From NCBI GenBank assembly GCA_027489175.1, contig JAIYAE010000018.1, positions 1 to 64,000 of the forward strand: DNA of 64,000 nt. Reading direction: 5' to 3'. A model generated the notes under the pieces. It saw only the letters and a program-made list of their open reading frames with translations. It was not told the origin of the DNA and did not search any database. Source of the DNA: Rhodobacter sp. Its GTDB lineage: Bacteria; Pseudomonadota; Alphaproteobacteria; Rhodobacterales; Rhodobacteraceae. A program made the translations under genes and the position numbers. How positions within the stretch are numbered: the first letter of the stretch is position 1; each line of letters starts with the position of its first letter. This document shows, one piece after another, positions 27,481 to 36,845 of this stretch.

Positions 27481-29073
27481 GTGAAAGACATGCAGGCCGG
27501 GGTCGTCAGCGACCTCTTTATCATCGGCGGCGGGATCAACGGCTGCGGCATTGCCCGTGACGCCACCGGCCGGGGTCTATCGGTCACGCTGGCCGAACAG
27601 GGGGACCTGGCGCAGGGCACGTCCTCGGCCTCGACCAAGCTGTTCCACGGCGGCCTGCGCTATCTGGAGTATTTCGAATTCCGTCTGGTGCGCGAGGCGC
27701 TGGAAGAACGTGAGACGCTCCTCGTCGCCATGCCGCACATCAGCTGGCCGATGCGCTTTGTGCTGCCCCTCTCGCCCGAGATGCGGTTTGAGACGACGAC
27801 CCCCACCTCACGCCTTCTGCGCTGGGTGATGCCTTGGGCCAAGGGGCGGCGGCCGGACTGGCTGATCCGGCTGGGCCTTTTCATGTATGACACGATGGGT
27901 GGCCGCAAGATCCTGCCTGCGACCCGCAGCCTTGACCTGACCCGCGATCCGGCCGGCAAGCCGCTGAAACCCAAGTTCCGCAAGGCGTTTGAGTATTCCG
28001 ACTGCTGGGTCGAAGACTCACGCCTTGTGGTCCTGAACGCCCGCGACGCCGAGGCACGCGGCGCGAAGATCATGACCCGCACCCGTGTCGTCTCTGCCGA
28101 ACGGCAGGGCGATCTGTGGCACATCATCACCGATGGCCCTCGGGGGCGCGCGCAGCATCAGGCCCGCGCGCTGGTCAATGCTGGTGGTCCGTGGGTTGAG
28201 GACATCATCCGCAACGTGGCCCGCATCAATTCGTCCGAAGGCGTGCGGCTGGTGCGCGGGTCGCACATCGTGACGAAACGGCTTTTCGACCACGACCGCT
28301 GCTATTTCTTCCAAGGCTCCGACGGGCGGATCATCTTTGCGATCCCCTATGAGCAGGATTTCACCCTGATCGGCACCACCGACAAGGACCACACCGGCGC
28401 CCCGAAAGAGGCCCACTGCACGGATGAAGAGCAGGACTATCTTCTTGCCTTCGCGTCGCAGTATTTCGCCAAACCCGTTACACGCGATGATGTCGTGTGG
28501 ACCTATTCCGGCGTGCGCCCCCTGTACAACGATGGGGCCAAATCGGCCACAGCGGCGACGCGCGACTATGTCCTCAGCCTTGATACCACCGGCGCGCCGC
28601 TCCTGAACGTGTTCGGCGGCAAGATCACCACCTACCGCCGTCTGGCGGAATCCGCGCTGGCGAAGCTGACCCCCCATTTCCCCCAGGCCAAACCCGCCTG
28701 GACCGCCCGCGTGACGCTCCCCGGCGGCGATTTCCCGCATGATGGCGTGGCCGCGCTGACGGCAAAACTGGTCGCGCAGTTCCCGTTCCTCACGCCCTAC
28801 TGGGCCGGCCGCATGATCCGCGCCTATGGGACGGAAGCCTTCACCATCCTTGGCAATGCGGGCACCGCCGAGGCGCTGGGCCAGGACTTCGGCGCCACCC
28901 TGACCGAGGCTGAGGTACGCTGGCTGATGACCCGCGAATACGCAACGACGGCGGCGGATGTCGTCTGGCGCCGGTCCAAGCTGGGCCTGCGGCTGACCGC
29001 GGACCAGATCGCGCGGCTTGACCACTTCATGGCGGATGCCGCGTCGCGGGCGATCAGCCCGGCAGCGGAATAG
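27481..29073 (+). CDS. glpD: Aerobic glycerol-3-phosphate dehydrogenase
   Basis: The flavoprotein oxidises sn-glycerol-3-phosphate to dihydroxyacetone phosphate at the inner membrane and passes electrons to quinone. From the GTG at 27481 it has 530 residues. The start is chosen because GGGGGAGGA lies at a proper distance; a TTG at 27457 overlaps that site. The N-terminal FAD-binding motif reads DLFIIGGGINGCGIARDA, followed by SSASTKLFHGGLRYLE, the DAO/GlpD signature. The C-terminal GlpD cap domain is complete. It is the first gene of the glycerol operon, and the ABC transporter genes follow 10 nt later. Confidence 0.95.
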   Translation: MKDMQAGVVSDLFIIGGGINGCGIARDATGRGLSVTLAEQGDLAQGTSSASTKLFHGGLRYLEYFEFRLVREALEERETLLVAMPHISWPMRFVLPLSPEMRFETTTPTSRLLRWVMPWAKGRRPDWLIRLGLFMYDTMGGRKILPATRSLDLTRDPAGKPLKPKFRKAFEYSDCWVEDSRLVVLNARDAEARGAKIMTRTRVVSAERQGDLWHIITDGPRGRAQHQARALVNAGGPWVEDIIRNVARINSSEGVRLVRGSHIVTKRLFDHDRCYFFQGSDGRIIFAIPYEQDFTLIGTTDKDHTGAPKEAHCTDEEQDYLLAFASQYFAKPVTRDDVVWTYSGVRPLYNDGAKSATAATRDYVLSLDTTGAPLLNVFGGKITTYRRLAESALAKLTPHFPQAKPAWTARVTLPGGDFPHDGVAALTAKLVAQFPFLTPYWAGRMIRAYGTEAFTILGNAGTAEALGQDFGATLTEAEVRWLMTREYATTAADVVWRRSKLGLRLTADQIARLDHFMADAASRAISPAAE

Positions 29074-29083
29074 GGGGCGGGGA

Positions 29084-30172
29084 ATGGCGCTGGAATTGCA
29101 GGGGGTCTCACGGTCGGTCTCGGGGCGGGTGCATATCCATCCCCTTGATCTGACACTGGAAAAGGGGACGATGAACGTCCTCCTTGGCCCCACGCTTTCG
29201 GGCAAGACCAGCCTCATGCGCCTGATGGCGGGCCTCGACAAACCCTCAACCGGGCGCATCCACTGGCAGGGGCAGGACGTGACCGGCCAGCGCGTGCAAG
29301 ACCGCAAGGTCGCGATGGTCTACCAGCAGTTCATCAATTACCCGGCGATGAGCGTTTACGAAAACATCGCTTCGCCCCTGCGCCTGATGGGCAAATCCGG
29401 GGCCGAGATCGACCGCGCCGTCCGCGAAACCGCCGAGATGCTGCGTCTGACGCCGATGCTGCAACGCAAACCGCTGGAGCTTTCGGGCGGCCAGCAACAG
29501 CGCTGCGCTTTGGCCCGCGCCCTGGTCAAGGGGGCAGGGCTGGTCTTGCTGGACGAACCCCTCGCCAACCTTGACTACAAGCTGCGCGAAGAGCTGCGGG
29601 TCGAAATCCCCCGCATCTTCGAAGCCTCGGGCGCGATCTTCGTCTATGCCACCACCGAACCGGAAGAGGCGCTGCTCTTGGGCGGCAATACCGCCACGCT
29701 TTGGGAAGGCCGCGTCACCCAGTTCGGCCCGACACCCAGCGTCTACCGCCTGCCCGCTGATGCCCAGACCGCCCGGGTCTTCAGTGATCCGCCGATGAAC
29801 TTCGTGCCCTGCCACAAAGACAGCCAGCGCCTCACCTTTGCCGAGACCGCCCATGCCCCAGCCGGAAAGGGCGTGGCCCAACTTGCCGACGGCCCCTACA
29901 CCGCAGGCTTCCGCGCCAACCACGTCTCGCTTCATCGCCTGTCTGGGGACGCGGTTGAATTTCGCTGCACCGTTGGCGCGACCGAGATCACGGGGTCGGA
30001 AACCTTTGTCCACCTGCACCACGGTGCCGACCGTTGGGTTGGCCTTGTCCATGGCGTGCATCCGCTCGAGGCAGGCGCGCCGGTGTCGATCTATCTTGAT
30101 CCGGCGCATGTCTATCTCTTTGATTCTGCGGGCCGCCTTGCCGCCCCCGCCCCTTATGCAATGGCGGCCTGA
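29084..30172 (+). CDS. glpS: Glycerol ABC transporter ATP-binding protein GlpS
   Basis: The protein has 362 residues. The N-terminal nucleotide-binding domain has Walker A GPTLSGKT (35-42), Q-loop, signature LSGGQ (133-137) and Walker B LVLLDEP (153-159). A C-terminal MalK/UgpC-like regulatory domain follows. The H-loop position reads YATTEPEEA, with Thr191 instead of the usual His, so this subunit's own ATP site is probably compromised. Its intact signature would complete the site of its partner GlpT. GlpS-GlpT power glycerol uptake through GlpP-GlpQ. The start at 29084 follows a GGGGCGGGGA ribosome site. Confidence 0.92.
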   Translation: MALELQGVSRSVSGRVHIHPLDLTLEKGTMNVLLGPTLSGKTSLMRLMAGLDKPSTGRIHWQGQDVTGQRVQDRKVAMVYQQFINYPAMSVYENIASPLRLMGKSGAEIDRAVRETAEMLRLTPMLQRKPLELSGGQQQRCALARALVKGAGLVLLDEPLANLDYKLREELRVEIPRIFEASGAIFVYATTEPEEALLLGGNTATLWEGRVTQFGPTPSVYRLPADAQTARVFSDPPMNFVPCHKDSQRLTFAETAHAPAGKGVAQLADGPYTAGFRANHVSLHRLSGDAVEFRCTVGATEITGSETFVHLHHGADRWVGLVHGVHPLEAGAPVSIYLDPAHVYLFDSAGRLAAPAPYAMAA

Positions 30173-31255
30173 ATGTCCCGGATCACCCTTTCGAACCTTG
30201 CCCACAGCTACCTGCCCCAGCCGAAATCCGATGCCGATTTCGCGCTGAAAGAGATGGACCATGTCTGGGATGACGGCGGCGCCTATGCGCTTCTGGGCGC
30301 GTCGGGCTGCGGCAAGACCACGCTTCTCAACATCATCTCGGGACTTGTGCGGCCCTCACAGGGCCGGGTCCTGTTCGGTGACCGCGACGTGACCGATGCC
30401 GAGACGACTGAACGGAACATCGCCCAGGTGTTCCAGTTCCCTGTCGTCTACGACACGATGACCGTGCGCCAGAACCTTGCTTTCCCATTGCGCAACAGGG
30501 GGATGGACCCAGCCTACATCGCCCGCCGCATCGAACAGATCGCCGCGATGATCGGGATGGAGGCGATGCTGGACAAAAAGGCCCGCGGCCTGACCGCCGA
30601 TGCCAAGCAGAAGATCAGCCTTGGCCGTGGCATGGTGCGTGAGGATGTGAATGCCATCCTCTTTGACGAACCCCTGACCGTCATCGACCCCCACATGAAG
30701 TGGGAGCTGCGGACCCAGCTGAAATCGCTCCACCGCGAGTTTGGCCATACGATGATCTACGTCACCCATGACCAGACCGAAGCGCTGACCTTCGCCGACA
30801 AGGTCGTGGTCATGCACGAAGGCCGCGTCGTGCAAATGGGCACGCCCGAGGAATTGTTCGAAACGCCCGCCCATACGTTCGTGGGCTACTTCATCGGCTC
30901 GCCGGGGATGAACCTCTTTGACGCCGAAGTGTCAGGTGCGGAGGCGCGGCTGGGGGGCGTCTCGGTGCCGCTGGGTGCGGTCTATGGGCCAACGTCGGGC
31001 CGCACCCAGATTGGCATCCGTCCTGAATATGTGACCCTGTCGGATCAGGGCCTGCCCGTGACCGTCAAGCGGGTCGAGGATGTGGGCCGCCACCGCATCT
31101 TGCGGGCCGAACTGGGCGGCCAGCCGCTGAATGCCATCCTGGGTGAAGGAATGGCCATCCCCGCCGACCCCCGCGTGACCTTCGCGCCGGCCCGGGTCAA
31201 CGTCTATGCCAATGACTGGCGCATCGCGCCGCAAGCAGCCGGTCGGGGGGCCTGA
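30173..31255 (+). CDS. glpT: Glycerol ABC transporter ATP-binding protein GlpT (ABC type)
   Basis: The protein has 360 residues, starting directly after the glpS stop codon. Walker A GASGCGKT (42-49), Walker B AILFDEP (161-167) and His199 of the H-loop (YVTHDQ) are intact. The ABC signature is replaced by LTADAK (140-145). With GlpS it therefore forms an asymmetric pair with one good and one degenerate ATP site. A MalK-type C-terminal domain is present. This gene is the ABC-family GlpT of the glpSTPQUV system and is unrelated to the MFS glycerol-3-phosphate antiporter of the same name. Confidence 0.92.
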   Translation: MSRITLSNLAHSYLPQPKSDADFALKEMDHVWDDGGAYALLGASGCGKTTLLNIISGLVRPSQGRVLFGDRDVTDAETTERNIAQVFQFPVVYDTMTVRQNLAFPLRNRGMDPAYIARRIEQIAAMIGMEAMLDKKARGLTADAKQKISLGRGMVREDVNAILFDEPLTVIDPHMKWELRTQLKSLHREFGHTMIYVTHDQTEALTFADKVVVMHEGRVVQMGTPEELFETPAHTFVGYFIGSPGMNLFDAEVSGAEARLGGVSVPLGAVYGPTSGRTQIGIRPEYVTLSDQGLPVTVKRVEDVGRHRILRAELGGQPLNAILGEGMAIPADPRVTFAPARVNVYANDWRIAPQAAGRGA

Positions 31256-31258
31256 GAC

Positions 31259-32131
31259 ATGGACAAGACCCAGAACAACAAGGCCTGGTTCCTCGTGCTG
31301 CCCGTGCTGGTGCTGGTGGCCTTCTCGGCCGTGCTGCCCCTGATGACGGTGGTGAACTACGCCTTCAACGACACGTTCGGGAACAACGAGTTTTTCTGGG
31401 CGGGGCTGGAGTGGTTTGAGGATATGGTCACCTCGGACCGCCTGCATGACGCGCTGGGCCGGCAGATCCTGTTCTCGGCGATCATCCTGACAATCCAAGT
31501 GCCGCTTGGCATCTTCATCGCGCTGAATATGCCGAAAAAGGGGTTCTGGGCCAGCCTTGTGCTGATCCTTATGGCGCTGCCCTTGCTGATCCCGTTCAAC
31601 GTGGTTGGCACGATCTGGCAGATCTTCGGGCGAGTGGACATCGGCCTTTTGGGCCACACCCTCGCCGCCCTTGGCATCGACTACAACTACACCAACGACC
31701 CCATCGACGCCTGGATCACCGTCGTGGTGATGGACGTCTGGCACTGGACCTCGCTGGTGGCCCTTCTGTGCTACGCGGGCCTGCAGTCCATCCCCCAGGC
31801 CTACTATCAGGCCGCCAAGATCGACCAGGCCACCCGGTGGAGCGTCTTCCGCTACATTGAGCTGCCGAAGATGAAGGGCGTCCTTCTGATCGCTGTCCTC
31901 CTGCGGTTCATGGACAGCTTCATGATCTATACCGAGCCTTTCGTCGTCACCGGCGGCGGCCCCGGCAACTCTACCACCTTCCTCTCCATCGACCTGGCGA
32001 AGATGGCGACCGGCCAGTTCGACCTTGGCCCCGCCGCCGCCTTCTCCCTCATGTACTTCTGCGTCATCCTGTTGATTTCATGGGTCTTCTACACCGTGAT
32101 GACCAACCTTGACCGTGAGGAGAACCGCTGA
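31259..32131 (+). CDS. glpP: Glycerol ABC transporter permease GlpP
   Basis: The 290-residue permease has six membrane helices. The EAA-type cytoplasmic loop reads YYQAAKIDQATRWSVFRYIELPKMK (about residues 180-205), where the ATPases dock. It belongs to the MalF/UgpA-like binding-protein-dependent family. GGGGGGCCTGAG upstream provides the ribosome site. The stop overlaps the glpQ start by one base. Confidence 0.92.
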   Translation: MDKTQNNKAWFLVLPVLVLVAFSAVLPLMTVVNYAFNDTFGNNEFFWAGLEWFEDMVTSDRLHDALGRQILFSAIILTIQVPLGIFIALNMPKKGFWASLVLILMALPLLIPFNVVGTIWQIFGRVDIGLLGHTLAALGIDYNYTNDPIDAWITVVVMDVWHWTSLVALLCYAGLQSIPQAYYQAAKIDQATRWSVFRYIELPKMKGVLLIAVLLRFMDSFMIYTEPFVVTGGGPGNSTTFLSIDLAKMATGQFDLGPAAAFSLMYFCVILLISWVFYTVMTNLDREENR

Positions 32132-32934
32132 TGCGCATCAAATCCTCAGCCGTCGTGATGACGCTATACCTTCTGTTCCTGCTGATCCCGATCTACTGGC
32201 TGATCAACATGAGCCTGAAGACCAATACCGAGATCACCTCGACCTTCACTCTCTGGCCGCAGAACCTGACCTTCCAGAACTACATCACCATCCTGACCGA
32301 TCCGGCCTGGTACATGGGCTATGTGAACTCGATGATCTACGTCACGATGAACGTGGTCATCTCGCTCGCCGTCGCCCTGCCTGCCGCCTACGCCTTCAGC
32401 CGCTACAGCTTCATGGGCGACAAGCACCTGTTCTTCTGGCTCTTGACGAACCGCATGGCCCCGCCCGCCGTCTTTGCCCTGCCGTTCTTCCAGCTCTACT
32501 CGGCGATCAACCTGATCGACACGCACATCGCCGTGGCCCTGGCGCATTGCCTTTTCAACGTGCCCCTCGCGGTCTGGATTCTGGAAGGTTTCATGCGCGG
32601 CGTCCCGAAGGAAATCGACGAGACCGCCTATATCGACGGCTACTCCTTCCCGAAGTTCTTCGTGAAGATCTTCATGCCGCTCATCGCCTCTGGCATCGGG
32701 GTCGCGGCCTTCTTCTGCTTCATGTTCTCCTGGGTCGAACTCTTGCTGAGCCGGACCCTGACGACCACCGACGCCAAACCCATTGCCGCCACGATGACCC
32801 GCACGGTCAGCGCGTCCGGCATGGACTGGGGCGTCCTTGCCGCCGCCGGGGTGCTGACCATCGTGCCCGGCGCGCTCGTGATCTACTTCGTCCGCAACTA
32901 CATCGCCAAGGGCTTCGCCCTGGGGAGGGTATGA
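32131..32934 (+). CDS. glpQ: Glycerol ABC transporter permease GlpQ
   Basis: The 267-residue permease of the MalG/UgpE-like type has six membrane helices and the EAA loop EIDETAYIDGYSFPKFFVKIFMPL (about residues 162-187). It pairs with GlpP. The name follows the rhizobial glpSTPQUV operon; it has no relation to the glycerophosphodiester phosphodiesterase also called GlpQ. The stop codon TGA overlaps the ATG of the next gene. Confidence 0.92.
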   Translation: MRIKSSAVVMTLYLLFLLIPIYWLINMSLKTNTEITSTFTLWPQNLTFQNYITILTDPAWYMGYVNSMIYVTMNVVISLAVALPAAYAFSRYSFMGDKHLFFWLLTNRMAPPAVFALPFFQLYSAINLIDTHIAVALAHCLFNVPLAVWILEGFMRGVPKEIDETAYIDGYSFPKFFVKIFMPLIASGIGVAAFFCFMFSWVELLLSRTLTTTDAKPIAATMTRTVSASGMDWGVLAAAGVLTIVPGALVIYFVRNYIAKGFALGRV

Positions 32935-33338
32935 TGACCACCACCCGCTGGACGCCGATCTACCTGACCCTGGCCCTCTTGATGGGCGCGATCCTGGCAC
33001 TTCTCCTTTGGGCCGTTCCCGTGGATGGCGATGGCGTGCGTGACTGGACCGGGTCCCTCATCCCCGGCTTCTGGATGGCCTGGACCTTCCCGGTCGCCCT
33101 CTTCTTCTGGATCATCGCCAGCTTGCTCATCACTATGACCGTGCTGGCGATCCGTTACCCCGAAACCCCGCGCGTCGGCATCCTGCGGATTGAGACCACC
33201 CGCGGCGACCGGCTGTTCATTTCGCTCTTGGGCTCGGCCTTCATCAACCTTGGCTGGCTCTTCTTCTTCGGCGCCCCCCTCTGGGGCGCGCTGATCCTCT
33301 GCCTCGTCTATGCCTTCGCGGTGTTCCGCTGGGTCTGA
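32934..33338 (+). CDS. glpU: DUF2160 small membrane protein (GlpU)
   Basis: The protein has 134 residues with three hydrophobic segments (about 8-25, 45-70 and 98-125). It is a conserved member of glycerol ABC operons (DUF2160), and its role in uptake is not defined. I chose the ATG at 32934 over 32931 because GGGAGG at 32923-32928 is then at a normal distance. It overlaps glpQ by one base. Confidence 0.85.
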   Translation: MTTTRWTPIYLTLALLMGAILALLLWAVPVDGDGVRDWTGSLIPGFWMAWTFPVALFFWIIASLLITMTVLAIRYPETPRVGILRIETTRGDRLFISLLGSAFINLGWLFFFGAPLWGALILCLVYAFAVFRWV

Positions 33339-33424
33339 CGGGGAAGCAACGGGCCATCGGGCGGATGAGGAGCCGCCCCCTGGCAAGACAAGACCAACAA
33401 TTGCAACATTCTGGGAGGAATCAC

Positions 33425-35149
33425 ATGAGACTTCGCACAACCGCAACCGCCATGGCGCTTGCGCTCATGGCCACAGGCATCCCCGCCTGGGCAGACATCG
33501 AGGCGGCGAAAGCCTTCCTTGATGCCGAGATCGGCGAGTTGTCGACCCTCGACCGCGCCGCGCAAGAAGCCGAGATGCAGTGGTTCATCGATGCCGCCGC
33601 ACCCTATGCAGGCATGGAAATCAAGGTCGTGTCCGAAACCATCGGCACGCATGAATACGAATCCAAGGTCCTCGCCCCGGCGTTCGAAGCCATCACCGGC
33701 ATCAAGGTCACCCATGACCTGATCGGCGAAGGCGACGTCGTCGAAAAGCTGCAGACGCAAATGCAGACCGGCGAGAACATCTATGACGCCTACATCAACG
33801 ACTCGGACCTGATCGGCACCCACTGGCGCTATCAGCAGGCCCGCAACCTGACTGACTGGATGGCCGGCGAAGGCGCTGCGGTCACCAACCCCGGCCTCGA
33901 CCTGGCTGACTTCATCGGCCTGTCCTTCACCACCGGCCCGGACGGGAAACTCTACCAGCTGCCCGACCAGCAGTTCGCCAACCTCTACTGGTTCCGCTAC
34001 GACTGGTTCAACGACCAGAAGACCAAGGACGATTTCAAGGCCAAGTACGGCTATGACCTTGGCGTTCCGGTCAACTGGTCGGCCTACGAGGACATCGCCG
34101 AGTTCTTCACCGGCCGTGACATGTCCTATGCGGGCGGCCCGGCAACCGGCGTCTATGGCAACATGGACTACGGCAAGAAGGACCCATCGCTTGGCTGGCG
34201 CTACACCGACGCGTGGATGTCGATGGCCGGGATGGGCGACGTGGGCGAACCGAACGGCCTGCCGGTCGACGAATGGGGCGTCCGCGTGGACGAAAACTCC
34301 CGTCCCGTCGGCTCTTGCGTGACGCGCGGTGGTGCGACCAACGACGCGGCGGCGGTCTATGCCGTGACCAAGGCGATCGAGTGGCTGCAGAAGTACTCGC
34401 CCCCGGAAGCCCAGGGCATGACCTTCGGTGAAGCGGGCCCGGTTCCTGCCCAGGGCGCGATTGCCCAGCAGATGTTCTGGTACACCGCCTTCACCGCGGC
34501 GTCTGTCGTCGAAGGCACCCCCGTGATGAACGAGGATGGCACGCCCAAGTGGCGCATGGCCCCCTCGCCGCACGGCGTCTACTGGCAGGAAGGCCAGAAG
34601 ATCGGCTACCAGGACGCTGGCTCTTGGACGCTGATGCAGTCGACCCCGGTTGACCGTGCGCAGGCCGCCTGGCTTTACGCACAGTTCGTCACCTCCAAGA
34701 CCGTGGACGTGAAGAAGGCCCATGTCGGCCTGACCTTCATCCGCGAATCGACGATCCAGCATGAGTCCTTCACCGAGCGGGCCCCCAAGCTGGGCGGCCT
34801 GATCGAATTCTACCGCTCGCCCGCCCGTCTGCAGTGGTCGCCCACCGGCACCAACATCCCGGACTATCCGAAGATGGCGCAGCCCTGGTGGCAGAACATC
34901 GGCGATGCCATGTCGGGTGACAAGACCCCGCAGGAAGCGCTGGATGCCCTCTGCGAAGAGCAAGAGAAGGTGCTGGAGCGGATCGAGCGTTCCGGCGTGC
35001 AGGGCGACATCGGTCCGAAGCTGAACGAAGTGGTCGATGCGCAGTACTGGCTGGACCAGCCTGGCGCACCGGTTGCCAAGCTTGAGAACGAAAAGCCGAT
35101 GGGTGAAACCGTCAGCTATGACGAGCTGATCAAGTCCTGGCAGAACTGA
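33425..35149 (+). CDS. glpV: Glycerol-binding periplasmic protein GlpV
   Basis: This 574-residue extracellular solute-binding protein has a Sec signal peptide ending near IPAWA (residue about 23). It is long for the class but normal for GlpV. The composition is rich in Trp, Tyr and acidic residues, as in sugar and polyol receptors. The region WFKVVSETIGTHEYESKVLAPAFEAITG-like at the start of the mature protein resembles UgpB-type folds. A strong GGGAGGA site precedes the ATG. It delivers glycerol to GlpPQST. Hairpin repeats follow the stop codon. Confidence 0.9.
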   Translation: MRLRTTATAMALALMATGIPAWADIEAAKAFLDAEIGELSTLDRAAQEAEMQWFIDAAAPYAGMEIKVVSETIGTHEYESKVLAPAFEAITGIKVTHDLIGEGDVVEKLQTQMQTGENIYDAYINDSDLIGTHWRYQQARNLTDWMAGEGAAVTNPGLDLADFIGLSFTTGPDGKLYQLPDQQFANLYWFRYDWFNDQKTKDDFKAKYGYDLGVPVNWSAYEDIAEFFTGRDMSYAGGPATGVYGNMDYGKKDPSLGWRYTDAWMSMAGMGDVGEPNGLPVDEWGVRVDENSRPVGSCVTRGGATNDAAAVYAVTKAIEWLQKYSPPEAQGMTFGEAGPVPAQGAIAQQMFWYTAFTAASVVEGTPVMNEDGTPKWRMAPSPHGVYWQEGQKIGYQDAGSWTLMQSTPVDRAQAAWLYAQFVTSKTVDVKKAHVGLTFIRESTIQHESFTERAPKLGGLIEFYRSPARLQWSPTGTNIPDYPKMAQPWWQNIGDAMSGDKTPQEALDALCEEQEKVLERIERSGVQGDIGPKLNEVVDAQYWLDQPGAPVAKLENEKPMGETVSYDELIKSWQN

Positions 35150-35156
35150 TCCACGG

Positions 35157-35230
35157 GCGGGCGGTGCCAGACGGTGCCGCCCGCACCGATTTCTTCAAAG
35201 AAATCGGGCCGGACTTTTTGAAAAGTCCGG
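35157..35230. repeat. Hairpin cluster after glpV (modular palindromic repeat)
   Basis: Three hairpins stand in a row: GCGGGCGG/CCGCCCGC (35157-35184), CGATTTCTT/AAGAAATCG (35187-35206) and CCGGACTTTT/AAAAGTCCGG (35209-35230). The last two have the same order, 2-nt spacing and orientation relative to the preceding gene as the cluster after maeB at 48242-48308. They may attenuate transcription or protect the 3' end between glpV and glpK. Confidence 0.75.
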
Positions 35231-35360
35231 GTCCCGGTTTCCACGCCGCGCCAGGGCTGCAAAGATTAACGCTTCCTGAAAACGCGTTTCCAACCCATTG
35301 ATTTTCCTGACCCCGACCCCCTGTCCCTGCCCGGGACACCCGCAAGCAGGCCCGACCAAC

Positions 35361-36845
35361 ATGACCCATATCCTCGCCATCGACCAGGGCACCACCTCCT
35401 CCCGCGCGATCCTGTTTGATGCGGCCCTCAGGCCCGTCGCGCAGGCTCAGGAAGAGTTTCCCCAGTCCTACCCCCGCCCCGGCTGGGTGGAACATGACCC
35501 GGCTGACCTTTGGTCCACGGTCGCCGCCACTGCCCGCGCCGCGATCGAGAAGGCCGGGATCGGCGCCACCTCCATCGCCGCCATCGGGATCACCAACCAG
35601 CGCGAGACGACCCTGATCTGGGACCGCGCCACCGGCCAGCCGATCCACCCCGCCATCGTCTGGCAGGACCGCCGGACCGCAGACACCTGCACCGCCCTGA
35701 AGGCCGCCGGGCATGAGGGCATGATCACCGCCCGCACCGGCCTCCTCCTCGACCCATACTTCTCGGGGACCAAGATCAAATGGCTGCTCGACCATGTCGA
35801 AGGCGCCCGTGCCCGCGCCAACCGGGGCGAGCTTGCCTTCGGCACCGTCGACACCTGGCTGATCTGGAACCTGACCGGCGGCAAGGTGCATGCCACCGAC
35901 GCCACCAACGCCTCACGCACGCTGATCTACAATATCGCCAAGGGAGAGTGGGACGCAGACATCTGCGCCCTCCTCGACATCCCGCTGTCCCTTCTTCCGG
36001 CGGTCCACGACTGCGCCGCCCCCTTCGGCATGACCCGCCCCGACCTTTTCGGCCGTGAAATCCCGATCATGGGCGTCGCGGGCGACCAGCAGGCGGCCAC
36101 GGTCGGTCAGGCCTGTTTCAGCGCCGGGATGATGAAATCCACCTACGGGACCGGCTGCTTTGCGCTTCTGAACACCGGCACCGACATGGTCCCGTCGAAG
36201 AACCGCCTTCTAACCACCATCGCCTATCAGTTGAAAGGCAAGCCGACTTATGCCCTTGAAGGGTCCATCTTCATCGCAGGCGCGGTGGTCCAATGGCTGC
36301 GCGACGGGTTGAAGATCATCCGCGAGGCGAAGGAAACCCAGCCTCTGGCCGAGAAGGCCGAAGAGGCCCAGGGCGTGATCCTTGTCCCCGCCTTCACCGG
36401 CCTCGGCGCGCCCTATTGGCGGCCGGATAGCCGGGGCGCGGTCTTTGGCCTGACCCGGAACTCCGGCCCGGCTGAACTGGCGCGCGCCGCCCTTGAAAGC
36501 GTCGGCTACCAGACCCGCGATCTTCTGGAGGCGATGCGGGCCGACTGGGGCGCGGCGGCGGACGGGGTCCTGCGCGTCGACGGCGGCATGACCGCGAGCG
36601 ATTGGACCATGCAGTTCCTGTCCGACATCCTTGGCGCGCCTGTGGACCGACCCAAGGTGACCGAGACCACGGCCCTCGGCGCGGCCTACCTTGCCGCGAT
36701 GCAGGCGGGCGTGATCGGCGGGCCGGAGGAGTTTGCCAAGTCCTGGGCGCTTGACCGCCGCTTTACCCCGCAGATGGACCCCGCCACACGGGATGCGAAA
36801 TACGCCCGCTGGGGCAAGGCCATCGCCGCCACGATGAGCGTATGA
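35361..36845 (+). CDS. glpK: Glycerol kinase
   Basis: The 494-residue enzyme of the FGGY kinase family phosphorylates glycerol to glycerol-3-phosphate, the GlpD substrate. The N-terminal phosphate loop [15 protein letters not shown] (residues 6-20), GITNQRET and the FGGY region near ALAVDGG-like [18 protein letters not shown] are all present. The ATG at 35361 is chosen because homologues begin at this point; the ribosome site is weak. The C-terminus overlaps the dehydrogenase gene in an ATGA. Confidence 0.95.
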   Translation: MTHILAIDQGTTSSRAILFDAALRPVAQAQEEFPQSYPRPGWVEHDPADLWSTVAATARAAIEKAGIGATSIAAIGITNQRETTLIWDRATGQPIHPAIVWQDRRTADTCTALKAAGHEGMITARTGLLLDPYFSGTKIKWLLDHVEGARARANRGELAFGTVDTWLIWNLTGGKVHATDATNASRTLIYNIAKGEWDADICALLDIPLSLLPAVHDCAAPFGMTRPDLFGREIPIMGVAGDQQAATVGQACFSAGMMKSTYGTGCFALLNTGTDMVPSKNRLLTTIAYQLKGKPTYALEGSIFIAGAVVQWLRDGLKIIREAKETQPLAEKAEEAQGVILVPAFTGLGAPYWRPDSRGAVFGLTRNSGPAELARAALESVGYQTRDLLEAMRADWGAAADGVLRVDGGMTASDWTMQFLSDILGAPVDRPKVTETTALGAAYLAAMQAGVIGGPEEFAKSWALDRRFTPQMDPATRDAKYARWGKAIAATMSV

